NCBI RefSeq assembly: GCF_022170785.1
Contig: NZ_CP081870.1
Location: 4,216,001-4,280,000 of the forward strand
DNA from: Rossellomorea marisflavi
GTDB taxonomy: Bacteria > Bacillota > Bacilli > Bacillales > Bacillaceae_B
Direction of reading: 5' to 3'
Length of the DNA: 64,000 nucleotides
Below, one piece after another: positions 15,794-24,452 of this stretch (positions are counted from its first letter, which is position 1; each line of letters opens with the position of its first letter). The notes under the pieces are model-generated. The model did not search any database. It saw nothing but the letters and a program-made list of their open reading frames with translations, and was not told where the DNA came from. Made by a program: the position numbers and the translations under genes.

Positions 15794-15822
15794 ATCCCAT
15801 CTCAATCGAGATGGGATCTTTT
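15794..15822 (+). terminator. Terminator between FTR1 and DUF3899 genes
   Basis: ATCCCATCTC (15794-15803) pairs with GAGATGGGAT (15808-15817), then five T; it can serve both converging genes. Confidence 0.85.
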
Positions 15823-16193
15823 TATTGCTTGATGATCAGTATTCCAACCGAAATCAGAATGGAGCAAGCCCCCATGATGAATGTACTCTGGGTGATCCGC
15901 GTGGAAAGAGTGGATTTGAATGCCTGGAAATCATGATCTCCCTTGATCAGGTCATCCGTTCGCTCCATGGATCGCGACCTCCGGATCATCCGCTCGCCAA
16001 TGATCTTAAACCCCTCTGCGACAGGTGTCAGGAACCCTGTCTTCATGATCAACGAGCTGACACCCAGGATCAAAAGGCAGAGACCGATCAGAAAGGCAGA
16101 GTCGGCTAAATCAGCTTTGGATCCAAGCTTCAACCCGATAGCAGCCACCCATCCGGAAACGGTGACCATCGCAAGACCCATCTTCCATTTCAT
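15822..16193 (-). CDS. DUF3899-like small membrane protein
   Basis: A protein of 123 residues with three hydrophobic spans (near residues 5-20, 30-48 and 103-121) and a charged middle with ERMIRRSRSMERTDD. It resembles short DUF3899 membrane proteins of Bacillaceae, with no known function. The start at 16193 is chosen because GGGGGG lies eight bases ahead. It begins 64 bases after the dpp operon with no clear terminator between, so it could be read from that operon. Confidence 0.6.
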   Translation of the reverse strand: MKWKMGLAMVTVSGWVAAIGLKLGSKADLADSAFLIGLCLLILGVSSLIMKTGFLTPVAEGFKIIGERMIRRSRSMERTDDLIKGDHDFQAFKSTLSTRITQSTFIMGACSILISVGILIIKQ

Positions 16194-16257
16194 CAAGAAT
16201 CCCCCCTTTTTTATCCTTACGCTCTCCATCCACCAAATGACTTGAAAACAGGCTTTG

Positions 16258-17871
16258 TTATTCCGATACTTTCTCCGCCCACTTCAAGTACGGATAGCGG
16301 TTGACCGGATACACAATGTCCTTGAAGTTCTGTGCGGTCATATAGTTGTTGGTATAGTGATAGATCGGGTTGAACGGCAGGTCTTCCATTAGTACTTCTT
16401 CTGCCTGATGAAGGAGATCGTAGCGTTTCGCTGTATCCTGCTCCACTTTGGCGTCTGCCATCAGCTTGTCGTACTTATCATTTACCCAGTTTGTTCGGTT
16501 GTTCGGGCTGTCTCCGAGGTAGTAGTCAAGGATGACGACCGGATCCACCAGGACCCCGATCCATCCCATACGGGCCATCTGGAAGTTCTTTTGCTGGGTC
16601 GTATCAAGATAGGTCTTCCATTCCTGATTGGAAAGCTTGATATCGACGCCAAGGTTCTTCTTGTACATGGACTGGACGGCTTCTGCGATCTTCTTGTGGT
16701 TCTCGGATGTGTTATACGTGAGGGTCACAGCCGGCAGCTCGCTCCAGCCTTCCTCTTTCATGCCTTCTTCCAAGAGCTTTTTCGCTTCTTCGGCATTCGA
16801 TTCGAAATAGGCTCCGCCCTGTTCACGGAAGTCGCCATCGCCTGTATCCACCCCGCCTGGTACAAAGGCATAAGCAGGTGTTTCACCGGCTTTCGTGACG
16901 TTTTTGGTGAGGGACTCGCGGTCAACGGCTAAAGTGAACGCACGACGGATTTTTTCATTGGTAAACGGTTCCTTGTCGACATTGAACATGTACATATATG
17001 TTCCGAAGTATGGCACTTCACTATATTCCTTGGAGTCCTTCTCCTGGGCTACCACATCAGATGGAAGGGTCTGGATCAAATCCAATTCCTTTGTCTTGAA
17101 CATCTGATAGTAGGTGGTAGCATCATTGACCATCTTGTAGGTGACTTTATCAAGATTGACGACTTTGTTATCCCAGTATTCCTTATTCTTCTCAATGACC
17201 ACTTCACTATCATGCTTCCAGTTCGTGAGCTTGAACGGCCCGTTGCTCACATACGTGTCTGCGCCTGCCGCCCAGTTTTTATTTTCTTCGACCGTATCCT
17301 TCTTCACAGGATAGAACGTCCACATGGTCAATAGTTCATCGAAGTAGCTGAGGGGAGCTTCGAGGTCCACAACAAGCGTTTTTTCATCTTTCGCTGTTAC
17401 GCCTACATCTTCCACTTTTCCTTTGCCTTTGTTATAATCCTCGGCGCCTTTTAGGTAATAAAGGTAGAATGCGAACGAACTTCCTGTATCAGGGTTCAGC
17501 ACACGTTTCCATGCATATTCGAAATCTTCTGCCGTGACATTGCTGCCGTCGGACCATTTGGCATCGTCACGGATCGTGAAGGTATAGGTTTTCCCATCTT
17601 CTGATACATCGGCCTTACTTGCCGTTCCAAGGACCGGTTTTCCTTCTTTGTCCTTCGTATACAGTCCTTCGAATACATGATCCATCACCCATCCGGATGT
17701 GGTATCGGTGGCAAGAGCCGGGTCGAGATCAGGCGGCTCACTCATGGCATTGACCGTAATTTCCTGTGCCACCTTTCCATCGGCTCCGCTTCCTGACTCC
17801 TTACTGCTGCATCCTGCGGCCACAAGGGCGAGGGATGTGACCAAAAGCAAACTCTGTGTCCATTTTTTCAT
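16258..17871 (-). CDS. dppE: Peptide ABC transporter substrate-binding lipoprotein
   Basis: A family 5 extracellular solute-binding protein of 537 residues. The lipobox LALVAAGCSS marks it as a membrane-anchored lipoprotein. Family landmarks are EPPDLDPALATDTTSG at the N-terminus and GPFKLTNWKHDSEVVIEKN in the middle. It captures peptides for the permease encoded upstream. GAAGGAGG precedes the ATG at 17871. It is last in the operon, after the two ATPases, unlike B. subtilis, where dppE follows dppD directly. Oligopeptide (OppA-like) specificity is equally possible. Confidence 0.9.
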   Translation of the reverse strand: MKKWTQSLLLVTSLALVAAGCSSKESGSGADGKVAQEITVNAMSEPPDLDPALATDTTSGWVMDHVFEGLYTKDKEGKPVLGTASKADVSEDGKTYTFTIRDDAKWSDGSNVTAEDFEYAWKRVLNPDTGSSFAFYLYYLKGAEDYNKGKGKVEDVGVTAKDEKTLVVDLEAPLSYFDELLTMWTFYPVKKDTVEENKNWAAGADTYVSNGPFKLTNWKHDSEVVIEKNKEYWDNKVVNLDKVTYKMVNDATTYYQMFKTKELDLIQTLPSDVVAQEKDSKEYSEVPYFGTYMYMFNVDKEPFTNEKIRRAFTLAVDRESLTKNVTKAGETPAYAFVPGGVDTGDGDFREQGGAYFESNAEEAKKLLEEGMKEEGWSELPAVTLTYNTSENHKKIAEAVQSMYKKNLGVDIKLSNQEWKTYLDTTQQKNFQMARMGWIGVLVDPVVILDYYLGDSPNNRTNWVNDKYDKLMADAKVEQDTAKRYDLLHQAEEVLMEDLPFNPIYHYTNNYMTAQNFKDIVYPVNRYPYLKWAEKVSE

Positions 17872-17892
17872 CGGGGTTCCTCCTTCAATCAT

Positions 17893-18840
17893 TTAATATA
17901 GATGACACGCTGTCCAGTGGTTCGTTTCTACTTCTTTCCACTCCGGTACCTGCTGTGCGCAAATCTCCGTCGCATAGGGGCAACGGGTCCTGAACCGGCA
18001 GCCGCTCGGCGGGTTCACAGGGCTCGGGGGATCCCCTTCAATGACAATCTTCTCTCTTTTCGCTGCAGTGGGATTCGCAACGGGGATGGCTGAAAGCAGA
18101 GCTTTCGTATACGGGTGAAGAGGGTTGCGAAACAGTTCATCACTGTCTGCAAGCTCCATCATCCGACCGAGATACATGACTCCGATACGGTCGCTGATAT
18201 GCTTCACCATTCCCAGATCATGGGCAATGAAGAGATAGGTGAGCTCCTCTTCCTGCTTCAGATCCTCCAAGAGGTTGATCACCTGGGCCTGGATGGAAAC
18301 ATCGAGGGCGGAAATCGGTTCATCGGCGACGATGAATTTCGGTTCCACCGCCAGGGCGCGGGCAATCCCGATCCGCTGACGTTGTCCACCACTGAATTCA
18401 TGGGGGTATCGCTTGGCGTGCTCCGGCTTCAAGCCGACCTTTTCAAGGAGCTCATACACCCTTTCCTGTCGGGCTTTTCCCCTTGCCAATCGATGAGCAT
18501 CAATTCCTTCAGCAATGATATCCCCTACCCTCATGCGGGGGTTCAGGGATGCGTGGGGATCCTGAAAGATCACCTGGATCTCCCGGTTGGCCCGCTTCTT
18601 CTCTTTCTTATCGAGTTTGGTCATATCGCGACCGTTATAATGAATCGTTCCTGACGTCGGCCCCTCTAAACCTACGATCGTCTTCCCGAGGGTGGACTTC
18701 CCGCTTCCACTTTCCCCGACGAGTCCAAACGTTTCACCTTTCTTGATCTGGATGGAGATATCATCGACCGATTTGACGACGGCTCCTTTTCCGATCGGAT
18801 AATGCTTCTTCAGCTTGTCTACTTCTATGATGTGGGTCAT
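17893..18840 (-). CDS. dppF: Peptide ABC transporter ATPase, DppF/OppF type
   Basis: A 315-residue ATPase that drives peptide import. Walker [10 protein letters not shown], the signature FSGGQRQRIGIARAL, Walker B FIVADEP and the C-terminal oligopeptide element with CRFRTRCPYATEIC are present; in this family the cysteines can bind an iron-sulfur cluster. The ATG shares a base with the stop codon of dppD (TGATG), so translation is coupled. It pairs with DppD as a heterodimer. Confidence 0.92.
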   Translation of the reverse strand: MTHIIEVDKLKKHYPIGKGAVVKSVDDISIQIKKGETFGLVGESGSGKSTLGKTIVGLEGPTSGTIHYNGRDMTKLDKKEKKRANREIQVIFQDPHASLNPRMRVGDIIAEGIDAHRLARGKARQERVYELLEKVGLKPEHAKRYPHEFSGGQRQRIGIARALAVEPKFIVADEPISALDVSIQAQVINLLEDLKQEEELTYLFIAHDLGMVKHISDRIGVMYLGRMMELADSDELFRNPLHPYTKALLSAIPVANPTAAKREKIVIEGDPPSPVNPPSGCRFRTRCPYATEICAQQVPEWKEVETNHWTACHLY

Positions 18841-19856
18841 CACTCTTCCCTCCCTGCGCTGACAAGTTCCGTGAGTGCCGGGGTCCTTGGATCGTTCAGC
18901 CAGCACTTCGCTTCGTGACCTTCCCCGATGGCAAAGGCAGGCGGCATCTCTTCGACACATACTTCCATGGCGTACTTGCAGCGGGGAGCAAACGGACATC
19001 CCTTCGGCGGAGAGAATAGGTCAGGCGGTGTACCTTCAATCGGGACAAGTCGCTCCTTTTCTGCTGCCTCAATATCCGGGATCGACTCCAGCAGCCCCCA
19101 GGTGTAGGGATGCTTCGGACGATGGAACAGCTCTTCGACAGTGGCCGTCTCTACGATCAGCCCACCGTACATGACGGCTACACGCTCGGCCGTTTCGGCC
19201 ACGACGCCGAGATCATGGGTGATGAGGATGATCGACGTACCCATCTCATCCTTCAGTCCCTTCATAAGATCAAGAACCTGGGCCTGGATGGTCACATCAA
19301 GGGCCGTGGTCGGTTCATCGGCAATCAGGATTTCAGGATGACAGGCAAGGGCGATGGCAATCATGATCCGCTGCCTCATCCCACCGCTGAATTCGTGGGG
19401 ATACTGTTCGTAGCGTTCGGAAGGGTTCGGGATCCCGACCTTCCTGATCATCTCGACAGCCCGCTTCTTCGCTTCATCCCGTTTGACGCTCTGATGGGTG
19501 ATGATGCTTTCTTCGATCTGCTTCCCGACCTTCATCGTCGGATTCAGGGACGTCATGGGATCCTGGAAGACCATGCTGATCCTGGATCCTTTGACCTTCT
19601 GCATCTCCCGTTTGGAAAGCTTCAGGAGGTCCCTCCCGTCAAACAACACTTCTCCTTGCTTAATCCGTCCCGGAGGGGTTGGGATGAGCCCCATGACGGC
19701 TTGCACCGTCACACTCTTCCCGCTTCCGCTCTCCCCGACGATGGCGAGGATCTCTCCTTTATTCACATGGAAGGATACGTCCCGTACTGCCTGGACCTCG
19801 CCTCCGTATGTTTTAAAACCGACTTCCAGATGGTTGACTTCAAGTAGACGTTCCAT
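18840..19856 (-). CDS. dppD: Peptide ABC transporter ATPase, DppD type
   Basis: A 338-residue ATPase with Walker [10 protein letters not shown], signature [15 protein letters not shown] and Walker B ILIADEP, plus the C-terminal [14 protein letters not shown] element. The start at 19856 follows AAGGAGGTGAAC; the longer frame lacks such a site. It stands between the permease gene dppC and dppF. Confidence 0.92.
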   Translation of the reverse strand: MERLLEVNHLEVGFKTYGGEVQAVRDVSFHVNKGEILAIVGESGSGKSVTVQAVMGLIPTPPGRIKQGEVLFDGRDLLKLSKREMQKVKGSRISMVFQDPMTSLNPTMKVGKQIEESIITHQSVKRDEAKKRAVEMIRKVGIPNPSERYEQYPHEFSGGMRQRIMIAIALACHPEILIADEPTTALDVTIQAQVLDLMKGLKDEMGTSIILITHDLGVVAETAERVAVMYGGLIVETATVEELFHRPKHPYTWGLLESIPDIEAAEKERLVPIEGTPPDLFSPPKGCPFAPRCKYAMEVCVEEMPPAFAIGEGHEAKCWLNDPRTPALTELVSAGREE

Positions 19857-19869
19857 CCTGTTCACCTCC

Positions 19870-20811
19870 TTATTTATTCGATTTAGGATCCAGTGCGTCT
19901 TGAAGACCGTCGCCAAACGCATTGAATGCGAACATGGTGAGGGAAATCATCAAGCCTGGGAAGAATAGACGCCACCACTGGCCGCTTAGGATGACACCAA
20001 GTGAATCATTTGCCATTGTCCCCCAGCTGGCAAAAGGAGCCTGGACACCGAGTCCAAGGAAGCTCAGGAACGATTCGGCAAAAATGGCCTGTGGGATCGT
20101 GAACGTCAAGTTGACGATGATGATCCCGGCTGTGTTCGGGATCAGATGCCGCCAGATGATCTTCGAATGGGAGGTGCCCAGTTTTTCTGCCGCGAGTACA
20201 TATTCCTGCGACTTCAGCTGCAGGATCTGTCCCCGGATGATCCTCGCCATCCCTACCCAGCCCGTGACGGAAAGGGCAATGATGATGGACGTGATGCCTG
20301 GTTCCATGATGACCATGAGGAGGATGACGATGAGCAGATAAGGGATTCCGTATAAGATCTCCACGATCCGCATCAGGATGCTGTCGATGCGGTCACCGAC
20401 CTTGCCGCGGCCTGCCATGTAGCCGGAAATCCCGCCTATGGTCACACCGAGGATGATATCAATGGCAGCAGCAATGAGACCGATGGTAAGGGAGACTCGC
20501 GCTCCGTACCAGGTTCGTGACCACACATCCCGTCCGAGGTCATCCGTACCGAACCAGTGATCCCCGTTCGGCGCAATATTCGTTTTCTCAAGATCCTGCC
20601 CTGCTGGGTCATACGGTACAAGATGGGGTCCGAAGATACCTAATAGAATGATGACGAATAGCAGTGATAGCCCCAAAATGGACATCTTGTTCTTGATCAC
20701 ATTCAGGAGCATTTCCTTCCATACGCCCATGCTTGGGCGTTCGGCTGCTTCCTGTTCTGTTTTGTTGGCTAATGGACGGAATAGGGAGTCGTCGACTCGT
20801 TTGGCTTCCAT
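19870..20811 (-). CDS. dppC: Peptide ABC transporter permease, DppC type
   Basis: A membrane permease of 313 residues with an N-terminal extension, one early span, the HWFGTDDLGRDVWSR signature of the DppC/OppC family, and five further spans. The cytoplasmic coupling motif is seen around EYVLAAEKLGTSHSKIIWRH. The ATG at 20811 starts one base after the dppB stop, behind GGAGGGGAG. The GTG 15 bases upstream lies before that ribosome site and is not used. Confidence 0.92.
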   Translation of the reverse strand: MEAKRVDDSLFRPLANKTEQEAAERPSMGVWKEMLLNVIKNKMSILGLSLLFVIILLGIFGPHLVPYDPAGQDLEKTNIAPNGDHWFGTDDLGRDVWSRTWYGARVSLTIGLIAAAIDIILGVTIGGISGYMAGRGKVGDRIDSILMRIVEILYGIPYLLIVILLMVIMEPGITSIIIALSVTGWVGMARIIRGQILQLKSQEYVLAAEKLGTSHSKIIWRHLIPNTAGIIIVNLTFTIPQAIFAESFLSFLGLGVQAPFASWGTMANDSLGVILSGQWWRLFFPGLMISLTMFAFNAFGDGLQDALDPKSNK

Positions 20812-20812
20812 G

Positions 20813-21739
20813 TTACTCCCCTCCACTCGTAAGTTTTATTCTCGGGTCGATGAATCGGTAGGAAATGTCGATCAAGAACAGGGTAACCACCAAAAGGGTG
20901 CTGAAGAAAATCGTCGTCCCCATGATGACGGGATAATCCCTGTTGAAGATGCTGTCGACGAAGTAGCGGCCGATACCCGGTATGGCAAAAATCTTCTCGA
21001 TGACGAAGGTACCGGTGATCAAGGCGACGAACAGCGGTCCGATGAAGGAAATCACGGGAAGGATGGCATTCCGGATCCCGTGCCTGATGACAAGCTTGGT
21101 CGTCGATAACCCTTTGGCATCGGCGGTCCGGATGTAGTTCTGGTTCAGCACCTCGAGCATGCTTGAGCGCATGAAGCGTGCGATGACGGCGAGTGGTGTC
21201 GCAGCCAGGGCCAGTGACGGGAGGATGGAGTGCTGCCATGTTCCCCAAGAAGCGACGGGGAAAATACCCCATTCTACTGCGAAATACTTAATCAGGAGCG
21301 GCGCCAGGATGAAGCTCGGAACCGATATCCCGATGATGGCGACGAACATGGACAGATAATCCAGTGCCCGATTATGATGGAGCGCAGCCACAATGCCGAG
21401 CAGCAGACCGAACGCCAAGGCGATGACAAGCGCCTGCAGTCCCAAGAGGGCCGATGCCGGTGCTCCTTCTGCAATGATCGTATTGACCGAACGCGTCTCC
21501 GACTGGATGGAAATGCCGAGGTCAAAAGTGGCCAAGTCCTTCATATATAGAAGATACTGAACGGCAATCGGCTCATCGAGATTGTATTTCGCCCGCATAT
21601 TCTGCAGCACTTCAGGCGGCAGGACATCGGCATCCGAAGCAAACGGATCCCCCGGGATCATCTTCATGATCAGGAACGTCAAGCTGGCAATGACCCAGAT
21701 GGTCATCAGCATGGTGAACAATCGTTTAACTATGTACAT
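20813..21739 (-). CDS. dppB: Peptide ABC transporter permease, DppB type
   Basis: A 308-residue inner-membrane permease with six spans. It begins MYIVKRLFTMLMTIWVIASL, has the PGDPF motif near residue 30, and the EAA-like coupling loop around NYIRTADAKGLSTTKLVIRH. It forms the channel together with DppC. GGAGGTGAG is the ribosome site. It starts 31 bases after dppA. Confidence 0.93.
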   Translation of the reverse strand: MYIVKRLFTMLMTIWVIASLTFLIMKMIPGDPFASDADVLPPEVLQNMRAKYNLDEPIAVQYLLYMKDLATFDLGISIQSETRSVNTIIAEGAPASALLGLQALVIALAFGLLLGIVAALHHNRALDYLSMFVAIIGISVPSFILAPLLIKYFAVEWGIFPVASWGTWQHSILPSLALAATPLAVIARFMRSSMLEVLNQNYIRTADAKGLSTTKLVIRHGIRNAILPVISFIGPLFVALITGTFVIEKIFAIPGIGRYFVDSIFNRDYPVIMGTTIFFSTLLVVTLFLIDISYRFIDPRIKLTSGGE

Positions 21740-21770
21740 CCACTCACCTCCAAGGTTTTTTTGTTCTGTA

Positions 21771-22619
21771 TCAGGCGTTCACACTGCCGAGCACACCATT
21801 GGTCGCCGACATGGCAATGATCACACATCCCCACATATGCTTGTACGCCGTAACCATATCATCACAGGTGAAACGGATGCTCCTCGGCCCGGTCAGTTCC
21901 ACCGTCGGAAGCGTCGTAGTCATCATCGCCTGCTGTGATCCCTTCAGTACAAGGTCGAAGGTGACGGGCCCCTCGGTTTGCAGTGGTACGCCCTGTTTGG
22001 TTTCTTTCACGGCTTCTTCCGCTTTTTCCCGGATTTCCTTCCGTGCCACTTCAGGGTGGAGAAGCTCGGCTGCGAATCGGTCCACGGCACGTTTTGTGAC
22101 GGCTGCTTTCACTGAAGGCAACGTTTCCTTCACTTCAGCGACGTACGCATCGTCACCCGAGATGAAGATGGCCGGTACTCCGAAGCTTCCTGCCACGAGA
22201 GAATTCATCTCTGTTTCCCCGACAACCTGTCCATTGATCTTCATTTCGTTTACACAAATGCCGGCAAGGGTGTGACTGATGACCGCCCGTTCCGATCCCG
22301 CTTCACGACCGTGATGGCCGACGAACATGATGCCGTCGAAGCTTTCATCCAGTCCCTCGAGCTGACACATGACGCGGTTGTTGCCGGATACGAGAGTGGC
22401 ACGGGGATCCAGTTCTTCAATCAATAGATTCGACATATTCCCGTGCCCATCGGCTACGACAACGGCCGTTGCCCCGCCGTTATATGCTCCTTCAATGGCC
22501 GCATTCACATCGGCGGTCATCAGGTGCCGGAAGCGCTGATATTCAGAAGGCGTCTTCAGCTGCTGATTGGTTGCCACTCCTGATATTCCTTCCATGTCTG
22601 CAGAGATAAAGATTTTCAT
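21771..22619 (-). CDS. dppA: D-aminopeptidase DppA, M55 family
   Basis: A 282-residue zinc peptidase that removes N-terminal D-amino acids from peptides. The metal ligands are visible in SADMEG (Asp8, Glu10), ADGHGNM (His near 60) and VGHHGRE (His near 104). In B. subtilis DppA opens the dpp operon, as here, and is thought to help use D-Ala peptides from cell walls. It lies 22 bases after the Lrp-type gene, so the two are probably co-transcribed. Confidence 0.93.
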   Translation of the reverse strand: MKIFISADMEGISGVATNQQLKTPSEYQRFRHLMTADVNAAIEGAYNGGATAVVVADGHGNMSNLLIEELDPRATLVSGNNRVMCQLEGLDESFDGIMFVGHHGREAGSERAVISHTLAGICVNEMKINGQVVGETEMNSLVAGSFGVPAIFISGDDAYVAEVKETLPSVKAAVTKRAVDRFAAELLHPEVARKEIREKAEEAVKETKQGVPLQTEGPVTFDLVLKGSQQAMMTTTLPTVELTGPRSIRFTCDDMVTAYKHMWGCVIIAMSATNGVLGSVNA

Positions 22620-22641
22620 AGGAAACCCTCATTTCATTTTT

Positions 22642-23133
22642 TTATAAGTATTCAAACGTATTCTTATAGTTTTCGAGCTGGATGATGGTGTTGTAGGAAA
22701 TGACCCCTTCGATCTTATCCAGCTTGAAGATGAAATCCCTGATGTCTTCCTGATTCTGGACGTTGATCTGGATCAGGAGGGGATACTCCCCGGAAGTGAT
22801 TGTAATATAGCGTACCTCCCGGATCTGGCTGAGGGAGTTTTTCACCTTCTCGATCATCCCCTGTCCCACCTTCAGCTGTATAATCGCGCCTGCCTTTAAC
22901 CCCAAGGCAATCGGATTGACGACACCAACGACTTCAATGATTTCGTTTTGCACAAGATTTTTATACCTGAGCCGGATGGTCTTTTCTGTTACTTCCAGTT
23001 CATTTGCTATTTCAGAAAAGGGAATTCTCCCATCCCTCGATAGCATTTTGATAATTCCACGATCTAATTCATCGATCTGATAGTCCACTTGCTTCCCTAC
23101 TCCCCGAACGTATTTCTCAAACTTATTACCCAT
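22642..23133 (-). CDS. Lrp/AsnC-family transcriptional regulator
   Basis: A regulator with an N-terminal helix-turn-helix (IDELDRGIIKML, then IPFSEIANELEVTEKTIRL) and a C-terminal RAM ligand domain (VRYITITSGEYPLLIQINVQ). Such proteins sense amino acids. The start is unclear: 23133 (MGNKFEKY) is taken, but no good ribosome site precedes it, and 23163 is also possible. It heads the dpp operon and faces a second peptide-degradation operon, so it likely controls both in response to an amino acid. Confidence 0.8.
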   Translation of the reverse strand: MGNKFEKYVRGVGKQVDYQIDELDRGIIKMLSRDGRIPFSEIANELEVTEKTIRLRYKNLVQNEIIEVVGVVNPIALGLKAGAIIQLKVGQGMIEKVKNSLSQIREVRYITITSGEYPLLIQINVQNQEDIRDFIFKLDKIEGVISYNTIIQLENYKNTFEYL

Positions 23134-23234
23134 ATCAGTACACAATCTGAAATTAACGAACATTTACAATACTAAATTTTTCAATTACTATCGTTATAAG
23201 GAAATTTTGAGTATAGAGGGTATTATATAAAATT

Positions 23235-23249
23235 AATTTTCAGAAAGCA
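23235..23249. promoter_or_regulatory. Candidate CodY box in the divergent peptide promoter region
   Basis: AATTTTCAGAAAGCA matches the CodY consensus AATTTTCWGAAAATT at 12 of 15 positions. It lies between the Lrp-type gene and the amidohydrolase gene. CodY is known to repress dpp in B. subtilis under rich conditions, so the site makes sense here. Confidence 0.55.
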
Positions 23250-23284
23250 ATGATAATTCTGGATAATAGGAGGGAATTTATTTC

Positions 23285-24421
23285 ATGATAGCTTTAACGA
23301 ACGTAACAGGTGTAGATGGGACGGGGAGAGAACTGAAAGATTCGATCATTCTTATTAAAGAGGGGAAGTTCGTATCGGTGGATGCGGATTCCGTACCAGA
23401 AGGATATGAAGTAATTGATGCCGCGGGCAAGTATTTCACACCGGGGTTGATTGACGTGCACACCCATCTCGGGGTCCACGAAGAGGGACTTGGAAAGGAA
23501 GGGCAGGATTTCAACGAAACGAGCTCCGCCACCACCCCGGGAGTCAGGGCGATTGATGGGATCAATCCAAAGGACCGAGGATTTGAAGACGCAAGACGGG
23601 CAGGGGTAACCACGGTTCAGGTTATGCCGGGAAGCGCCAATGTGATCGGCGGGGAAATGTGCGTACTGAAGACGGTGGGGGACATCGTCGATGAGATGGT
23701 CATCCGGAATCCATCGGGTCTGAAAGCAGCTACGGGAGAAAATCCGAAGCGATTCCACGGGGAAAAGGGCCGGATGCCTACGACGCGTATGGGCGTGGCC
23801 GGCCTCCTGCGAAAGAAGTTCATCGAGGCGCAGAACTATAAGAAGAAAGTATCATCAGGGGAAACCGGCCGCGATGTGGAGCTCGAGCCTATTGTCAAAG
23901 TGCTGGATAAAGAGATCCCACTGCGGGTCCACGCACACCGCGCCGATGATATCGTGACGGTGCTGAGACTGAAAAGGGAGTTCGACTTCGATGTGACGAT
24001 CGAACACTGTACGGAAGGTCACCAGATCGCCCCGTTCATCGCGAAGCACGATGTTCGCGTATCCGTTGGACCAACCATGACGCCACGTTCAAAAGTAGAG
24101 CTCTCCGATAAGGGATGGAACACACTCCTCGCCCTTGCCGAAGCAGACGTACCGTTCTCGATTACGACCGATCACCCTGTCATTTCCATCGAGCACCTGA
24201 TGACGAGCGTGATTCTCTCCGTGAAATACGGACTGACCGAAGCGCAGGCCATGAAGGCCATCACATCCGATGCTGCTAAGCATCTCGGCGTGGACGACCG
24301 GGTAGGGACCGTGGAAGCCGGCAAGGATGCGGATTTTGTCCTGTGGAATGGGACGCCGTTCGACCTCAGGAACCAAGTGGAACATACCTATATCAACGGA
24401 GTGCGGGTTTTCGGCGAGTGA
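23285..24421 (+). CDS. Amidohydrolase, HutI/dipeptidase-like
   Basis: A metal-dependent amidohydrolase of 378 residues. The first metal motif is DVHTHLG, later His ligands appear in LRVHAHRADD and TIEHCTEG, and the catalytic Asp in FSITTDHPV. The C-terminal EAGKDADFVLW is the usual end of the family. It resembles imidazolonepropionase-like enzymes of unknown substrate; its place before two peptidases suggests it cleaves a cyclic or modified dipeptide, which is inference. AGGAGGGAA precedes the ATG. Confidence 0.8.
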   Translation: MIALTNVTGVDGTGRELKDSIILIKEGKFVSVDADSVPEGYEVIDAAGKYFTPGLIDVHTHLGVHEEGLGKEGQDFNETSSATTPGVRAIDGINPKDRGFEDARRAGVTTVQVMPGSANVIGGEMCVLKTVGDIVDEMVIRNPSGLKAATGENPKRFHGEKGRMPTTRMGVAGLLRKKFIEAQNYKKKVSSGETGRDVELEPIVKVLDKEIPLRVHAHRADDIVTVLRLKREFDFDVTIEHCTEGHQIAPFIAKHDVRVSVGPTMTPRSKVELSDKGWNTLLALAEADVPFSITTDHPVISIEHLMTSVILSVKYGLTEAQAMKAITSDAAKHLGVDDRVGTVEAGKDADFVLWNGTPFDLRNQVEHTYINGVRVFGE

Positions 24422-24452
24422 CCGTACCCGTCATTATAAGGAGGACTTCAAG